Shown: positions 34,137 to 44,666 of the stretch, in pieces
Layout of the letters: every line of letters starts with the position of its first letter
How positions within the stretch are numbered: position 1 is the stretch's first letter
Assembly (NCBI GenBank): GCA_002360945.1
Contig: DERO01000039.1
Location: forward strand, 62,001-126,000
Length of the DNA stretch: 64,000 bases
Reading direction: 5' to 3'
Origin: Leclercia adecarboxylata
GTDB lineage: Bacteria > Pseudomonadota > Gammaproteobacteria > Enterobacterales > Enterobacteriaceae
Notes under the pieces: model-generated
What the model saw: only the letters and a program-made list of their open reading frames with translations
The model's database searches: none
What the model was told of the DNA's origin: nothing
Translations under genes and position numbers: made by a program

Positions 34137-34925
34137 TTAGCGTAACGTTTTGGGTAAACAGCCGTAATGCTGGCGGAAACGGGCCGTAAAACGCGAGCTG
34201 GAAAGGTATCCACACTGCATGGCGATCTCCCCGACAGACAGCCGGGTCGACTGTAGCTGAGACAGCGCAACCGCCATGCGCACTTCCTCCACAATCTGAC
34301 GAAAGCTGTGCGACTCTTCGCGTAAGCGTCGGCGTAGGGTCGGCACGCTGACGGCCAGGCGACTGGCAATATCCTGGGCGGTCCATGCCCTGGCGGGTGA
34401 CATCATGATGAACTGCCGCACCTGCTCAGTAAGATTGACGTTGCGCTCGATAAGCAGCGGTCCCGCCACTCCGTCATGCAGCAGCGCCAGCAGCAGTCCG
34501 AAAGCCTGATGCTTTTGCAGCTCGTCGGAAAAATCATGCCGCACCGCGTGCAGAAGATTCCCCCACATAAAGGCCAGCCCTTCGCTGAGCGGCGCGCAGA
34601 GCGAGTCTGTTTTGCTCCGTGGCCAGTCCTGCAGGTAGCGGGTTTTAAACTCCGCAATAATCTCCGGTGACAACAGCAGCAAGTCAGAATGAAAAATGCC
34701 CTGTGCAGGCTGGTTAACGATCTCCATCGGCGTATTCGCCGGGATGATGATTAACTCATCGGGCGTGGCGACCAGGCGACTATCTTCATGAATAATTACC
34801 TTACTGCCGTGCGTAATATGACAGATGGCAGGATAAAACAGCTTAACCTGATGCAGGCGATGCATTTTGCTGGCACTGATCTCAGCCGCGGTCAGATGTT
34901 TATGTTGAAAATGAAAATCCTGCAC
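34137..34925 (-). CDS. AraC family transcriptional regulator
   Basis: A 262-residue regulator. An N-terminal cupin-like sensor holds HITHGSKVIIHEDS...LIIIPANTPMEI. The C-terminal double HTH is about residues 165-260, with AQDIASRLAVSVPTLRRRLREE and VGEIAMQCGYLSSSRFTARFRQHYG. It is not part of the E. coli gene order here. It lies between acyP and a PEBP-family gene on the same strand, with only about 10 bp between, so the two could form an operon or the regulator could control the neighbour. Target and effector are unknown. Confidence 0.85.
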   Translation of the reverse strand: MQDFHFQHKHLTAAEISASKMHRLHQVKLFYPAICHITHGSKVIIHEDSRLVATPDELIIIPANTPMEIVNQPAQGIFHSDLLLLSPEIIAEFKTRYLQDWPRSKTDSLCAPLSEGLAFMWGNLLHAVRHDFSDELQKHQAFGLLLALLHDGVAGPLLIERNVNLTEQVRQFIMMSPARAWTAQDIASRLAVSVPTLRRRLREESHSFRQIVEEVRMAVALSQLQSTRLSVGEIAMQCGYLSSSRFTARFRQHYGCLPKTLR

Positions 34926-34935
34926 CGGGCCACCT

Positions 34936-35493
34936 CTATCTTGCGTATGTTGCGGTTAATTGCGCCTTCGCCAGCGCATGGCTGTTGAGCATAAAGCCGA
35001 CCAGTGCGCCGCTGGAGCTCTTATCAATGGGCAGCTTATCCACATCCAGCGCCCAGACGGTGATCTGGTATGGGTGAGGCTTGTCCCCTTCCGGCGGGCA
35101 CGCGCCACCAAAGCCAGAGTAACCGAAATCATTACGCCCCTGTACCGCCCCGGCGGGTAATTTCTCGTTATTCTGGTTGCCGGCACCGGCAGGGAGATCC
35201 CGGGTTTGTGCCGGAATGTTCACCACCGTCCAGTGCCACCAGCCGCTGCCGGTCGGCGCCGCGGGGTCATACACGGTGATGGCAAAGCTTTTGGTGCCCT
35301 GCGGCTGATTTTTCCATGTCAGCTGCGGCGATTGGTTGCCGCCATGACAGCCAAACCCCTCGAAGACCTGACTCTGTGTTAATTGGTGTTCGCCGGAAAT
35401 ATCCCGACTGGTGATGCTGAAAGGTAATGCCGCTGAGACCGTAAAACTCATCCCCGCCAGAGTGGCTGCTGCGATTGCAATGTGCTTTTTCAT
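34936..35493 (-). CDS. Secreted PEBP-family (YbhB/YbcL-like) protein
   Basis: A 185-residue protein with a signal peptide (about 21 residues, ending VSA). The phosphatidylethanolamine-binding fold is shown by GNQSPQLTWKNQPQGTKSFAITVYDPAAPTGSGWWHWTVVNIP, with the conserved DP and HW ligand-pocket residues, and later PPEGDKPHPYQITVWALD. ATG 35493 has AAGGAAA 7 nt upstream; the frame continues 98 codons further without support. Bacterial PEBP proteins are periplasmic or cytoplasmic proteins of unclear ligand; YbcL-like forms can modulate host immunity in uropathogens. It precedes the AraC-type gene and is divergent from rlmI. Confidence 0.85.
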   Translation of the reverse strand: MKKHIAIAAATLAGMSFTVSAALPFSITSRDISGEHQLTQSQVFEGFGCHGGNQSPQLTWKNQPQGTKSFAITVYDPAAPTGSGWWHWTVVNIPAQTRDLPAGAGNQNNEKLPAGAVQGRNDFGYSGFGGACPPEGDKPHPYQITVWALDVDKLPIDKSSSGALVGFMLNSHALAKAQLTATYAR

Positions 35494-35668
35494 TAGAGTT
35501 TCCTTTTGCTGAGCTGGAAACACCAATGTAAATCCCGCCGCAAAGGAGTAATGTGCCAGAGCGATTTTAATTTGTGCCGAAACGCTCAATAGTGTCCGCA
35601 GATGATTGCCCCTGGCCATCTGTGCTACTCTACGCGCCATTTCCCTGGAATCGACAGAATAGTAAATT

Positions 35669-36859
35669 ATGAGTGTACGTTTAGTGTTAGCCAAAGGGCG
35701 CGAGAAATCCTTGTTGCGCCGCCATCCCTGGGTCTTCTCCGGCGCGGTTGCGCGTATGGAAGGCAAAGCCAACCTCGGTGAAACCATCGATATCGTTGAT
35801 CATCAGGGGAAATGGCTAGCGCGTGGCGCATACTCGCCGGCATCTCAGATCCGCGCCCGCGTCTGGACCTTCGATAAAGACGAAACCATCGATATCGCGT
35901 TCTTCGTGCGTCGTCTGCAGCAGGCGCAGCAGTGGCGCGACTGGCTGGCAAAGCGTGACGGACTGGACAGCTATCGCCTGATCGCCGGTGAATCCGACGG
36001 TCTGCCGGGCGTGACCATTGACCGTTTCGGTAACTTCCTTGTGCTGCAGCTGTTAAGCGCGGGGGCGGAATATCAGCGCGCGGCGTTAATCAGCGCCCTT
36101 CAGGCGCAGTATCCCGAGTGCGCCATTTACGATCGCAGCGACGTTGCGGTGCGTAAAAAAGAGGGGATGGAGCTGACCCAGGGCCTTGTCACCGGTGAAC
36201 TGCCACCAGCCCTGCTGCCTATCGAAGAACACGGTATGAAACTACTGGTGGATATTCAGGGTGGCCATAAAACCGGCTACTACCTCGATCAGCGCGACAG
36301 CCGCCTGGCGACCCGCCAGTACGTTGCCGATAAACGCGTCCTGAACTGCTTCTCCTACACCGGTGGCTTTGCCGTTTCAGCCTTGATGGGCGGCTGCCGC
36401 CAGGTGGTGAGCGTCGATACGTCGCAGGAAGCGCTGGACGTGGCGAAGCAGAACGTTGAGCTGAACAAGCTGGATCTGAGCAAAGCCGAATTTGTCCGCG
36501 ACGATGTCTTCAAGCTGCTGCGTAAATACCGCGACCAGGGCGAGAAGTTTGACGTGATCGTGATGGATCCGCCGAAGTTCGTCGAAAATAAAAACCAGCT
36601 GATGGGTGCCTGCCGCGGCTATAAAGACATCAACATGCTGGCGATCCAACTGCTAAACCCGGGCGGCGTGCTGCTGACATTCTCCTGTTCCGGCCTGATG
36701 ACCACCGAATTGTTCCAGAAAATTATCGCGGATGCCGCTGTAGATGCTGGTCGTGATGTACAATTTATAGAGCAGTTCCGTCAGGCGGCCGATCATCCGG
36801 TGATCGCTACCTATCCGGAAGGGCTGTATCTGAAAGGATTTGCCTGTCGCATCATGTAA
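35669..36859 (+). CDS. rlmI: RlmI, 23S rRNA m5C1962 methyltransferase
   Basis: 396 residues. A PUA domain comes first ([24 protein letters not shown]), then an [24 protein letters not shown] segment, the SAM site [14 protein letters not shown], and the catalytic region MDPPKF followed by FSCSG with the nucleophilic Cys. It methylates C1962 of 23S rRNA. The E. coli neighbour order (acyP/rlmI/hspQ) is kept, with the AraC and PEBP genes inserted. Confidence 0.96.
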   Translation: MSVRLVLAKGREKSLLRRHPWVFSGAVARMEGKANLGETIDIVDHQGKWLARGAYSPASQIRARVWTFDKDETIDIAFFVRRLQQAQQWRDWLAKRDGLDSYRLIAGESDGLPGVTIDRFGNFLVLQLLSAGAEYQRAALISALQAQYPECAIYDRSDVAVRKKEGMELTQGLVTGELPPALLPIEEHGMKLLVDIQGGHKTGYYLDQRDSRLATRQYVADKRVLNCFSYTGGFAVSALMGGCRQVVSVDTSQEALDVAKQNVELNKLDLSKAEFVRDDVFKLLRKYRDQGEKFDVIVMDPPKFVENKNQLMGACRGYKDINMLAIQLLNPGGVLLTFSCSGLMTTELFQKIIADAAVDAGRDVQFIEQFRQAADHPVIATYPEGLYLKGFACRIM

Positions 36860-37237
<378 letters not shown>

Positions 37238-37241
37238 AGAG

Positions 37242-37271
37242 AAACCCGGTAGCCCTCGGCTGACCGGGTTT
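37242..37271. terminator. Terminator between hspQ and yccU
   Basis: AAACCCGGT-AGCC-CTC-GGCT-GA-CCGGGTTT-type hairpin (37242-37250 pairs with 37263-37271, plus an inner AGCC/GGCT stem) followed by TTTTTA. It lies between convergent genes and can serve both. Confidence 0.85.
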
Positions 37272-37275
37272 TTTA

Positions 37276-37689
37276 TTACTTCGCTATGCCCAGGCGTGGG
37301 ATCTCAATCGCCGGACAGCGGTCCATCACCACATTCATGCCCGCATCACGCGCCAGCACCGCTGCCTGTTCGTTAATCACCCCGAGCTGTAACCACAGGG
37401 TTTTTGCCCCAACCGCAATGGCTTCCTGCGCGACGCCCCAGGCGGCTTCCGAATTACGGAATACGTCCACCATATCGATTTTTTCCGGTACCTCTGCCAG
37501 GGTACCGTACCCCTGCTTGCCTAACAGTGTTTTACCTGCCACTTTTGGCGATACCGGGATCACGTGATAGCCCTGATCGAGCAGATATTTCATTACCCGG
37601 TAACTTGGGCGATCGGGTTTGTCGCTTGCCCCCACCAGGGCAATAGTACGGGTGGTGGAAAGGATCTCAGCAATATCATTCTGTTTCAT
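37276..37689 (-). CDS. yccU: YccU, CoA-binding-domain protein
   Basis: 137 residues with the CoA_binding_2 Rossmann fold: [26 protein letters not shown], then LWLQLGV and [12 protein letters not shown] at the end. No enzyme activity is established for the family. ATG 37689 gives the E. coli length. It is divergent from yccT. Confidence 0.93.
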   Translation of the reverse strand: MKQNDIAEILSTTRTIALVGASDKPDRPSYRVMKYLLDQGYHVIPVSPKVAGKTLLGKQGYGTLAEVPEKIDMVDVFRNSEAAWGVAQEAIAVGAKTLWLQLGVINEQAAVLARDAGMNVVMDRCPAIEIPRLGIAK

Positions 37690-37860
37690 GAACTTCCTCC
37701 TGGCATGTTCAACATCAATATCAAGGCAGTATGAGCAACCTGCCATCCCATACGTCTGCATGAGGGCAAATGGCCAGATAATGTCTATATGTTAGTAAAT
37801 ATGATTGAAGAAAAAATTTGATACATTATTCGAGATGCGCGTCTTTTAAGAGGGCTTTTT

Positions 37861-38523
37861 ATGAAAACCGGCATTGCCTGGAGTCTGTTTGCGCTGCTCA
37901 TGCCGGTTTGCGTTTTTGCCACAACGCTGCGGCTCTCTACGGACATCGACCTGCTGGTGCTGGACGGAAAAAAAGTCTCCAGTTCCCTGCTGCGCGGCGC
38001 AGACAGCATCGAGCTGGACAACGGTCCGCATCAGATTGTGTTCCGGGTAGAGAAAACCATTCGCATAGGCAACCATGAAGAACGGGTCTATATCTCTCCT
38101 CCCCTGGTGGCCAGCTTTAACACCCAGCGCATCAGTCAGGTTAATTTTAGCCTTCCCCGGCTGGAAACAGAAAAAGAGTCGCAACTTTTTGATCGTTCAC
38201 CGCATATTGAACTGCTGGATGGCGATGCGACGCCAATTCCGGTGAAGCTGGATATTCTGGCGATCACCGATACGCCGACCGGCGTGAATTACGAATACGA
38301 TACCGAGCGGTATAACAAAGCCGGCCAGAGCGCCTCGATACCGCAGTTCTCCACCACCATGGCCGATGACAGCACCCTGTTATCCGGCGTGTCCGAGCTG
38401 GATATGCCGCCGCCGCAGTCCCAGAATCTGACGGAGCAGCGTCTCAAGTACTGGTTTGCCCAGGCCGATCCCGAGACCCGCAGCCGTTTTCTGCAGTGGG
38501 CGAAGCAACAACCCTCGTCCTGA
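37861..38523 (+). CDS. yccT: YccT/CsgI, periplasmic DUF2057 protein
   Basis: A 220-residue precursor with a 20-residue signal peptide (ending VFA), then the DUF2057 domain ([20 protein letters not shown]...[13 protein letters not shown]) and a Gln/Pro-rich C-terminal part ending in a helical [24 protein letters not shown] segment. In Salmonella and E. coli this protein has been described as inhibiting extracellular curli assembly (CsgI). Position between yccU and mgsA is as in E. coli. Confidence 0.93.
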   Translation: MKTGIAWSLFALLMPVCVFATTLRLSTDIDLLVLDGKKVSSSLLRGADSIELDNGPHQIVFRVEKTIRIGNHEERVYISPPLVASFNTQRISQVNFSLPRLETEKESQLFDRSPHIELLDGDATPIPVKLDILAITDTPTGVNYEYDTERYNKAGQSASIPQFSTTMADDSTLLSGVSELDMPPPQSQNLTEQRLKYWFAQADPETRSRFLQWAKQQPSS

Positions 38524-38602
38524 GCCGCATTTTTTACCCCTTTCCCTTGCAGCGTCAGGTGCTTCCAGTAATCTGTAACCAGTTAACTAACGGATAGAGA
38601 TT

Positions 38603-39061
38603 ATGGAACTCACAACCCGCACACTGCCGGACCGCAAACATATCGCGCTGGTGGCGCACGATCACTGCAAACAGATGCTGCTCAACTGGGTTCAGCGTCA
38701 CAAATCCCTGCTGGAAAAACATCAGCTGTCAGCCACCGGGACCACCGGTAATCTGATCCATCGCGAAACCGGGCTGCAGGTCAATGCCTTGCTGAGCGGC
38801 CCGATGGGCGGCGACCAGCAGGTGGGCGCGCTGATTTCAGAAGGGAAGATTGATGTGCTGATCTTCTTCTGGGATCCCCTGAATGCCGTCCCGCACGATC
38901 CGGACGTCAAAGCGCTGCTGCGCCTGGCGACGGTGTGGAACATTCCGGTCGCCACCAACCTGTCGACGGCGGACTTTATCATTGCCTCTCCGCAGTTCAA
39001 CGACCAGGTGGAGATTTTAATCCCGGATTATCAGCGCTATCTGGCTGAACGCCTGAAATAA
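38603..39061 (+). CDS. mgsA: Methylglyoxal synthase
   Basis: 152 residues, full E. coli length. Conserved segments include [17 protein letters not shown] (catalytic His region), [10 protein letters not shown] (phosphate site), [15 protein letters not shown] (catalytic Asp) and IFFWDPL...[10 protein letters not shown]. It converts dihydroxyacetone phosphate to methylglyoxal plus phosphate, relieving phosphosugar stress. An own promoter region and ribosome-binding site (GATAGAG) lie in the 79-bp gap after yccT. Confidence 0.97.
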   Translation: MELTTRTLPDRKHIALVAHDHCKQMLLNWVQRHKSLLEKHQLSATGTTGNLIHRETGLQVNALLSGPMGGDQQVGALISEGKIDVLIFFWDPLNAVPHDPDVKALLRLATVWNIPVATNLSTADFIIASPQFNDQVEILIPDYQRYLAERLK

Positions 39062-39065
39062 GTGC

Positions 39066-39105
39066 CCGCCGTGCCGGGTGGCGGCTTCGCCTTACCCGGC
39101 CTACG
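39066..39105. repeat. REP element between mgsA and helD
   Basis: GCCGGGT (39073-39079) pairs with ACCCGGC (39094-39100) around GGCGGCTTCGCC, followed by CTACGG. It overlaps the helD 3' end region and is placed between convergent genes, typical of REP elements. Confidence 0.75.
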
Positions 39106-41155
39106 GTTTGCGCGCCACCGGCACATCGATGTCTTTCAAAATGTCCACAAAACGCGAAGGCTGCTCTTTATTAAACAGCAGCCAGACGCGGTGGCGGGCG
39201 CGAGTTATTGCCACGTACAACAACCGCCGCTCCTCGGCATCGGGAAAATCTTCCACCTCCGGCAGCAGGGCCTGCTCCATCACCGATTCACGCGCAGGTG
39301 CCGGGAATCCATCGCTCCCTTCCTGCAACCCCACCACAATCACGTAATCGGCCTGCTGCCCTTTGCTGGCGTGAATGGTCATAAAATCGAGTTGCAGTTT
39401 CGGCCAGCGGGTCGCGGCTTTCTCCAGGCTGGCGGGCTTGAGGTGGTGATAGCGCGCCAGCACCAGAATGCGCTCCTCCGGCCGGGCGTAACCGCTCAGT
39501 TTGTCCAGCAGGGCATCGAGTTGATCCTCAGCCAGCAGCGTGACCGCTTTTTTATCGCCTGCCGACAGGCTGTTCAGCGGTTTTGCCAGCTGATGTGGGT
39601 TCTGCTGGATAAACCGGTTGGCGATCTCACCGATCCGGTTATTGAAGCGGTAGGTGGTGTCGAGATCGCAGCGATCGCCCTCGCCAAAGTAGTGGTGGAA
39701 CGCCGTGGTCAGTGACAGTTGCGCGCCGCTAAAGCGGTAGATCGCCTGCCAGTCATCCCCCACGGCAAAGAGGGTGGTGTGCTTATTCTGCGCCCGCAGC
39801 GCCGCCAGCAGCGCCGCACGCTGGGGTGAGATATCCTGAAATTCATCCACCAGAATGTGCTTCCACGGGCTGATAAAGCGGCCTTTTTCGAGAATCACGA
39901 TCGCCTGATGGATCAACCCGGAAAAATCGACGGCATTTTCTTCCTTGAGGGCGGTTTTCCACGCTTTTAACAGCGGAGCCATCAGCTTCACCCGCTTAGA
40001 AAACAGGGCCCGGACCTCCTCGGGCGCACCGGCAATCATCTCGGCCTGCGCGCCGCCGTGCATCCGCATCAGACTCACCCAGCGATCGAGCCGCGGAGCC
40101 AGCCGACGCGCCAGCTTCTCGTTTTGCCAGAAACTACCTTCCGGCACGCTCCAGTCAAGCTCCTCTTCCAGCCACTGACGCCAGCCCTTGGCCTGCGCTT
40201 TTTTCTCGCTGCACTGCTGTTTCCATGCCTCGATAAAAATCTGTTGCCGCGCCACGGTGTCATTCTCAAGCTTACTGACGACCGGCACCTTTTTGCTTCC
40301 CTGCTGGATGATGTGCAGGGCCAGGGAGTGGAAGGTTCTGGCGGTAATGTCGCGGGTTTGTAGCCGGGCCTCGATCCGCTCATCCATCTCCTGAGCGGCC
40401 TTGCGGCCAAACGCCAGAAGCAAGATTTGCTCGGGTACGGCTTCATTGCGGGTCAGCAGCCAGCCTGCCCGCGCCACCAGCACCGAGGTTTTACCGCTGC
40501 CGGCTCCTGCCAGCACCAGTAGCGAGTGCTCGCCGTTTACCACCGCCCGGGCCTGGGCCGGATTCAGAGGGGATGACTCGATACCGGCAAAAAAGTCGGC
40601 ATACTGGCTGAGCATGGCGGTGGTCCACGCCTGGTTATGCGCCAGCCGGCTCTGGTCAATATCCTCCAGCCAGGCCCGGCACTGACGCCAGGCGTCCCGA
40701 CAGTTATCAAACTCCTCCAGACGTGAAACAGAAAGCGGGAGCGCCTGAATCGCCTGGTTAATCTTGTGCTGCAGGCCCAGCGTTTTATCCCGCGTCAGCC
40801 AGCTGTTTTGCGCGTTGCTGGTGGCGATGTCATTCAGCGCGTTTTGCAGTACCTGCGCCGCCACCTCACTCATTTCAGCACTCCATTGCTGCCAGAGCGC
40901 GTTCAGATGGTGGTGAAAACGCTGGGTTTCCGCCCACTCCGTTCCGTGCAGCCGCACCACTTTCTCTTCCGGCAGGACAAACTCCAGCTCGCCCCAGACC
41001 AGGCCGCGCTTGCAGTGGATCGCCAGCAGTTGATTGAAGGGAATGAGATATTCGTGGCGTTCACCGGAGACTTTCACCCCGGCGTTGAGCAGAACGACTT
41101 TGTCGTACGGATGTTGTGCCAGGCGTTTGCCTAACGAAGTTGCTTTCAGTTCCAT
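39101..41155 (-). CDS. helD: DNA helicase IV
   Basis: 684 residues, full E. coli HelD length. A SF1A UvrD/Rep-like helicase: Walker A LAGAGSGKTSVL, Walker B VDEFQDISPQRAAL, motif III AVGDDWQAIYRFSGA, a MTIHASKGQQADYVIV motif V and LLYVAITRARHRVWLL motif VI. An N-terminal HelD-specific region covers residues 1-190. It is a 3'-5' DNA helicase with roles in recombination. Confidence 0.96.
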   Translation of the reverse strand: MELKATSLGKRLAQHPYDKVVLLNAGVKVSGERHEYLIPFNQLLAIHCKRGLVWGELEFVLPEEKVVRLHGTEWAETQRFHHHLNALWQQWSAEMSEVAAQVLQNALNDIATSNAQNSWLTRDKTLGLQHKINQAIQALPLSVSRLEEFDNCRDAWRQCRAWLEDIDQSRLAHNQAWTTAMLSQYADFFAGIESSPLNPAQARAVVNGEHSLLVLAGAGSGKTSVLVARAGWLLTRNEAVPEQILLLAFGRKAAQEMDERIEARLQTRDITARTFHSLALHIIQQGSKKVPVVSKLENDTVARQQIFIEAWKQQCSEKKAQAKGWRQWLEEELDWSVPEGSFWQNEKLARRLAPRLDRWVSLMRMHGGAQAEMIAGAPEEVRALFSKRVKLMAPLLKAWKTALKEENAVDFSGLIHQAIVILEKGRFISPWKHILVDEFQDISPQRAALLAALRAQNKHTTLFAVGDDWQAIYRFSGAQLSLTTAFHHYFGEGDRCDLDTTYRFNNRIGEIANRFIQQNPHQLAKPLNSLSAGDKKAVTLLAEDQLDALLDKLSGYARPEERILVLARYHHLKPASLEKAATRWPKLQLDFMTIHASKGQQADYVIVVGLQEGSDGFPAPARESVMEQALLPEVEDFPDAEERRLLYVAITRARHRVWLLFNKEQPSRFVDILKDIDVPVARKP

Positions 41156-41278
41156 GTCCAGCCCGATCCACGACGTGAGTAATTGCCTGATAGTTTAACT
41201 GCCAGTTTTCAGGTGCTCCAGCGCAAAAAAACGTTACAATCAGCAGGGCTTCAACATTACGGAAAGAATTGAGGTTTT

Positions 41279-41725
41279 ATGCGTACCGTTCTGAATATTT
41301 TGAATTTTGTCCTCGGTGGTTTTGCCACCACGCTCTCCTGGCTGCTGGCGACGCTGATCAGCATAGTGCTGATCTTCACCCTGCCGCTGACCCGTTCCTG
41401 CTGGGAAATCACCAAACTGTCGCTGGTTCCCTACGGTAATGAAGCGGTCCACGTGGATGAGCTGGAACCTGGCAGCAAAAACGCGCTGATGAATACCGGC
41501 GGCACGCTGCTCAACATCCTGTGGCTGATCTTCTTCGGCTGGTGGCTGTGTCTGATGCACATTGCGGCGGGGATCGCTCAGTGCATTACGCTTATCGGGA
41601 TCCCGGTCGGCATCGCCAATTTCAAAATTGCCGCTATTGCCCTGTGGCCTGTCGGACGCCGGGTCGTTCCGGTGGAAGTGGCCCGCGCTGCGCGGGAAGC
41701 TAACGCCCGTCGTCGTTTTCCGTAA
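41279..41725 (+). CDS. yccF: YccF family inner-membrane protein
   Basis: 148 residues with two paired hydrophobic hairpins (FVLGGFATTLSWLLATLISI; ILWLIFFGWWLCLMHIAAGIAQCITLIGIPVGIANFKIA), matching the two-repeat YccF domain. It is 17 bp before yccS and probably cotranscribed. Function is unknown. Confidence 0.93.
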   Translation: MRTVLNILNFVLGGFATTLSWLLATLISIVLIFTLPLTRSCWEITKLSLVPYGNEAVHVDELEPGSKNALMNTGGTLLNILWLIFFGWWLCLMHIAAGIAQCITLIGIPVGIANFKIAAIALWPVGRRVVPVEVARAAREANARRRFP

Positions 41726-41742
41726 CCAGGACCCGAGCGCTC

Positions 41743-43878
41743 ATGCTAAGCCCGCTGCTTCGTCGCTACACTCTCAACAGCGCCTGGCTGTATAACGTCA
41801 GGATCTTTATTGCCCTGTGCGGCAGCACCGCCCTGCCCTGGTGGCTGGGCGATGTGAAGCTGACCATTCCCCTGACGCTGGGCGTCGTGGCCGGTGCGCT
41901 GGCCGATCTGGATGACCGTCTCGCCGGTCGACTGCGCAATCTGGTCATCACGCTGATCTGCTTTTTTATCGCTTCGGCGTCGGTGGAGTTGCTTTTTCCC
42001 TGGCCGTGGCTTTTCGCCATCGGCCTGATGCTCTCCACCAGCGTCTTTATCCTGCTCGGCGGGCTGGGCCAGCGCTACGCCACTATTGCCTTTGGCGCGC
42101 TGCTGATTGCTATCTATACCATGCTGGGGGTGTCGCTTTACGACCAGTGGTATCAGCAGCCGGTTCTGCTGTTGCTGGGGGCGGTCTGGTATAATCTGCT
42201 TACTCTGTCCGGGCATCTGATTTTCCCCATTCGCCCGCTACAGGACAATCTGGCCCGCAGCTATGAGCAGCTGGCGCACTATCTGGAGCTCAAGTCCCGG
42301 CTCTTTGACCCGGACATTGAAGGTGATGGCCAGGCACCGCTGTACGATTTGGCCCTGGCGAACGGTCAACTGGTGACCACGCTGAACCAGACTAAAGCCT
42401 CGCTGCTTACCCGGTTACGCGGCGATCGCGGTCAGCGCGGCACCCGCCGCACCCTGCACTACTACTTTGTGGCGCAGGATATTCACGAGCGCGCCAGCTC
42501 CTCACATATTCAGTACGCCGATCTGCGTGAGAAATTTCGCTACAGCGACGTGATGTTTCGCTTCCAGCGCCTGCTCTCCATGCAGTCCCTGGCCTGCCAG
42601 CAGCTGTCGCGATCTATCCTGCTGCGCACGCCCTATCAGCACGATCCGCGGTTTGAGCGGGCCTTTACGCACCTGGATGCGGCGCTCGATCGCGTCCAGG
42701 CCAGCGGGACCTCAGCAGAACAGATGAAAGCGCTGGGTTTTCTGCTGAACAACCTGCGCGCCATTGACGCCCAACTCGCCACTATCGAATCCGAGCAGGC
42801 GCTGGCTATGCCCCGTAATGATGTGGAAAACCAGCTTGCCGACGATAGCCTGCACGGTTTCAGCGATATGTGGCTGCGCTTAAGCCGCAACTTTTCGCCG
42901 GAATCAGCGCTGTTCCGCCATGCGGTGAGGATGTCGCTAGTACTTTGTATTGGCTATGCCTTTATACAGATAACCGGGCTTAATCACGGCTACTGGATTT
43001 TGCTGACCAGCCTGTTTGTCTGTCAGCCGAACTACAATGCCACCCGCCACCGGCTGGCGCTGCGTATTATCGGTACGCTGGTCGGGGTCGCCATCGGGCT
43101 GCCCATCCTCTACTTCGTTCCCTCGCTGGAAGGCCAGCTGATCCTGATTGTGATCACCGGGGTGCTCTTTTTTGCGTTCCGCAACGTGCAGTACGCCCAC
43201 GCCACCATGTTCATTACCCTGCTGGTGCTGCTCTGTTTCAACCTGCTCGGCGAGGGCTTTGAAGTGGCGCTGCCGCGCGTCATTGACACCCTGATTGGCT
43301 GTGCCATCGCCTGGGCCGCGGTGAGCTTTATCTGGCCGGACTGGCGCTTCCGTAATCTGCCGCGCGTGCTGGATCAGGCGATGAATGCCAACTGCCGGTA
43401 TCTGGATGCCATCCTGGAGCAGTATCATCAGGGTCGTGATAATCGCCTGGCGTATCGCATTGCCCGGCGCGATGCCTACAACCGCGACGCGGAACTGGCG
43501 TCGGTGGTCTCGAACATGTCTACAGAACCGCGGGCGACGGCGGAAACGCGTGAGGTCGCGTTCCGTCTGTTGTGCCTCAACCATACTTTTACCAGCTATA
43601 TCTCGGCGCTGGGCGCGCATCGCGAGAGGCTGACCAGCCCAACCATTCTGGCGTTGCTTGATGATGCCGTCTGCTATGTGGATGATGCGCTTCATCAACG
43701 CCCGGCGGACGAGCCCCGGGTTCAGAAGGCCCTGACCGAACTGGCGCAACGCATTTCGCATATTGAACCGGGTGCTGAGAGCAAAGCGCCGCTGGTGCTG
43801 CAGCAAATCGGTCTGCTTATTGCGTTGCTACCAGAAATTTGTCGTTTACAGCAGCACGTTAATCAACTTCCGGAATGA
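41743..43878 (+). CDS. yccS: YccS, FUSC-family inner-membrane protein
   Basis: 711 residues, close to the ~717 of E. coli YccS. Two membrane blocks (about 20-170 and 395-530) are separated and followed by cytoplasmic helical regions, the duplicated FUSC/YccS layout related to AaeB and aluminium-resistance transporters. It may be an efflux component, but no substrate is established. The 3' end overlaps the convergent sxy gene by 16 nt. Confidence 0.93.
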   Translation: MLSPLLRRYTLNSAWLYNVRIFIALCGSTALPWWLGDVKLTIPLTLGVVAGALADLDDRLAGRLRNLVITLICFFIASASVELLFPWPWLFAIGLMLSTSVFILLGGLGQRYATIAFGALLIAIYTMLGVSLYDQWYQQPVLLLLGAVWYNLLTLSGHLIFPIRPLQDNLARSYEQLAHYLELKSRLFDPDIEGDGQAPLYDLALANGQLVTTLNQTKASLLTRLRGDRGQRGTRRTLHYYFVAQDIHERASSSHIQYADLREKFRYSDVMFRFQRLLSMQSLACQQLSRSILLRTPYQHDPRFERAFTHLDAALDRVQASGTSAEQMKALGFLLNNLRAIDAQLATIESEQALAMPRNDVENQLADDSLHGFSDMWLRLSRNFSPESALFRHAVRMSLVLCIGYAFIQITGLNHGYWILLTSLFVCQPNYNATRHRLALRIIGTLVGVAIGLPILYFVPSLEGQLILIVITGVLFFAFRNVQYAHATMFITLLVLLCFNLLGEGFEVALPRVIDTLIGCAIAWAAVSFIWPDWRFRNLPRVLDQAMNANCRYLDAILEQYHQGRDNRLAYRIARRDAYNRDAELASVVSNMSTEPRATAETREVAFRLLCLNHTFTSYISALGAHRERLTSPTILALLDDAVCYVDDALHQRPADEPRVQKALTELAQRISHIEPGAESKAPLVLQQIGLLIALLPEICRLQQHVNQLPE

Positions 43879-44489
43879 GCGCTGTTATCCACCGGCAGCC
43901 TTTTGTACCACTCCACCAGCTCCCGGCGTCTGTTCTCCGGGAGCGCCGCTTCATGCAGCCCGACGATCGCTCCTTCCAGTGCAAACAGCACTTTGTAGCT
44001 CAGATGCTTGTTAAGCGCTCTGATCTTCAGCCAGCACTTCTCGGCACCGAGGGTGCGTAACGCCTCTTCGTTGGTAATGCCCGCCTCGTTCAGCAGGATC
44101 TCAAGCTGAAAGGTGAGATTGGGTAAATCTTTCAGTCTGTCACGTTTGTACCGCTCGCGGCGCTCCCGCCGCGCGGCTTCGAGAGCAAAGGAGGAGAGCT
44201 GCAGGAGCTTATTCCTGTCCTGCCAGAGCGCCTCATCAACGCGGTAATAGTTCAGCAAGACCGCGCGTCCCCGCTTCATCAGCGTTAAGTAAGAGGAGGC
44301 ATTTTTGACGCAGTACTGGGCGCTCTCTTCGCAGGCGCGCAGGTATAACTCCCCGTCTGAGACCATCGCAAAGACCGCATCATCCACCGCCAGGGTGTAT
44401 CCGCCAAACAGCGCGCGATGCTCAATTTCACCAAGGGGTGAAAGACATTTCGTTGATTGATAGATCCGTTCATATGATAACTTTTTCAT
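43863..44489 (-). CDS. sxy: Sxy/TfoX, CRP-S competence coactivator
   Basis: 208 residues with TfoX N domain (LGEIEHRALFGGYTLAVDDAVFAMVSDGELYLRA) and TfoX C domain (LPNLTFQLEILLNEAGITNEEALRTLGAEKCWLKIR). Sxy works with CRP at CRP-S promoters to switch on DNA-uptake and pilus genes. It is divergent from sulA. A perfect 14-bp palindrome at 44534-44547 sits 45 bp upstream. Confidence 0.95.
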   Translation of the reverse strand: MKKLSYERIYQSTKCLSPLGEIEHRALFGGYTLAVDDAVFAMVSDGELYLRACEESAQYCVKNASSYLTLMKRGRAVLLNYYRVDEALWQDRNKLLQLSSFALEAARRERRERYKRDRLKDLPNLTFQLEILLNEAGITNEEALRTLGAEKCWLKIRALNKHLSYKVLFALEGAIVGLHEAALPENRRRELVEWYKRLPVDNSAHSGS

Positions 44490-44533
44490 GATATTTCCCT
44501 TTTAAATCATGCAGTAATGTTGAAGTCATTTGT

Positions 44534-44547
44534 TAACGGATCCGTTA
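44534..44547. promoter_or_regulatory. Palindrome in the sxy/sulA intergenic region
   Basis: TAACGGATCCGTTA is a perfect 14-bp palindrome between divergent sxy and sulA. No known regulator can be assigned from sequence alone. Confidence 0.4.
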
Positions 44548-44666
44548 GCCAAAAAATAGGTAACTTATGATCGAACGGCAAGATGATTTTTCAATCCGCC
44601 TGAATAACAAACCAAATTTGCGAGGCGCTTTCCGAAAATGAGGTTGATCTTTAGACGCACAGGGGT

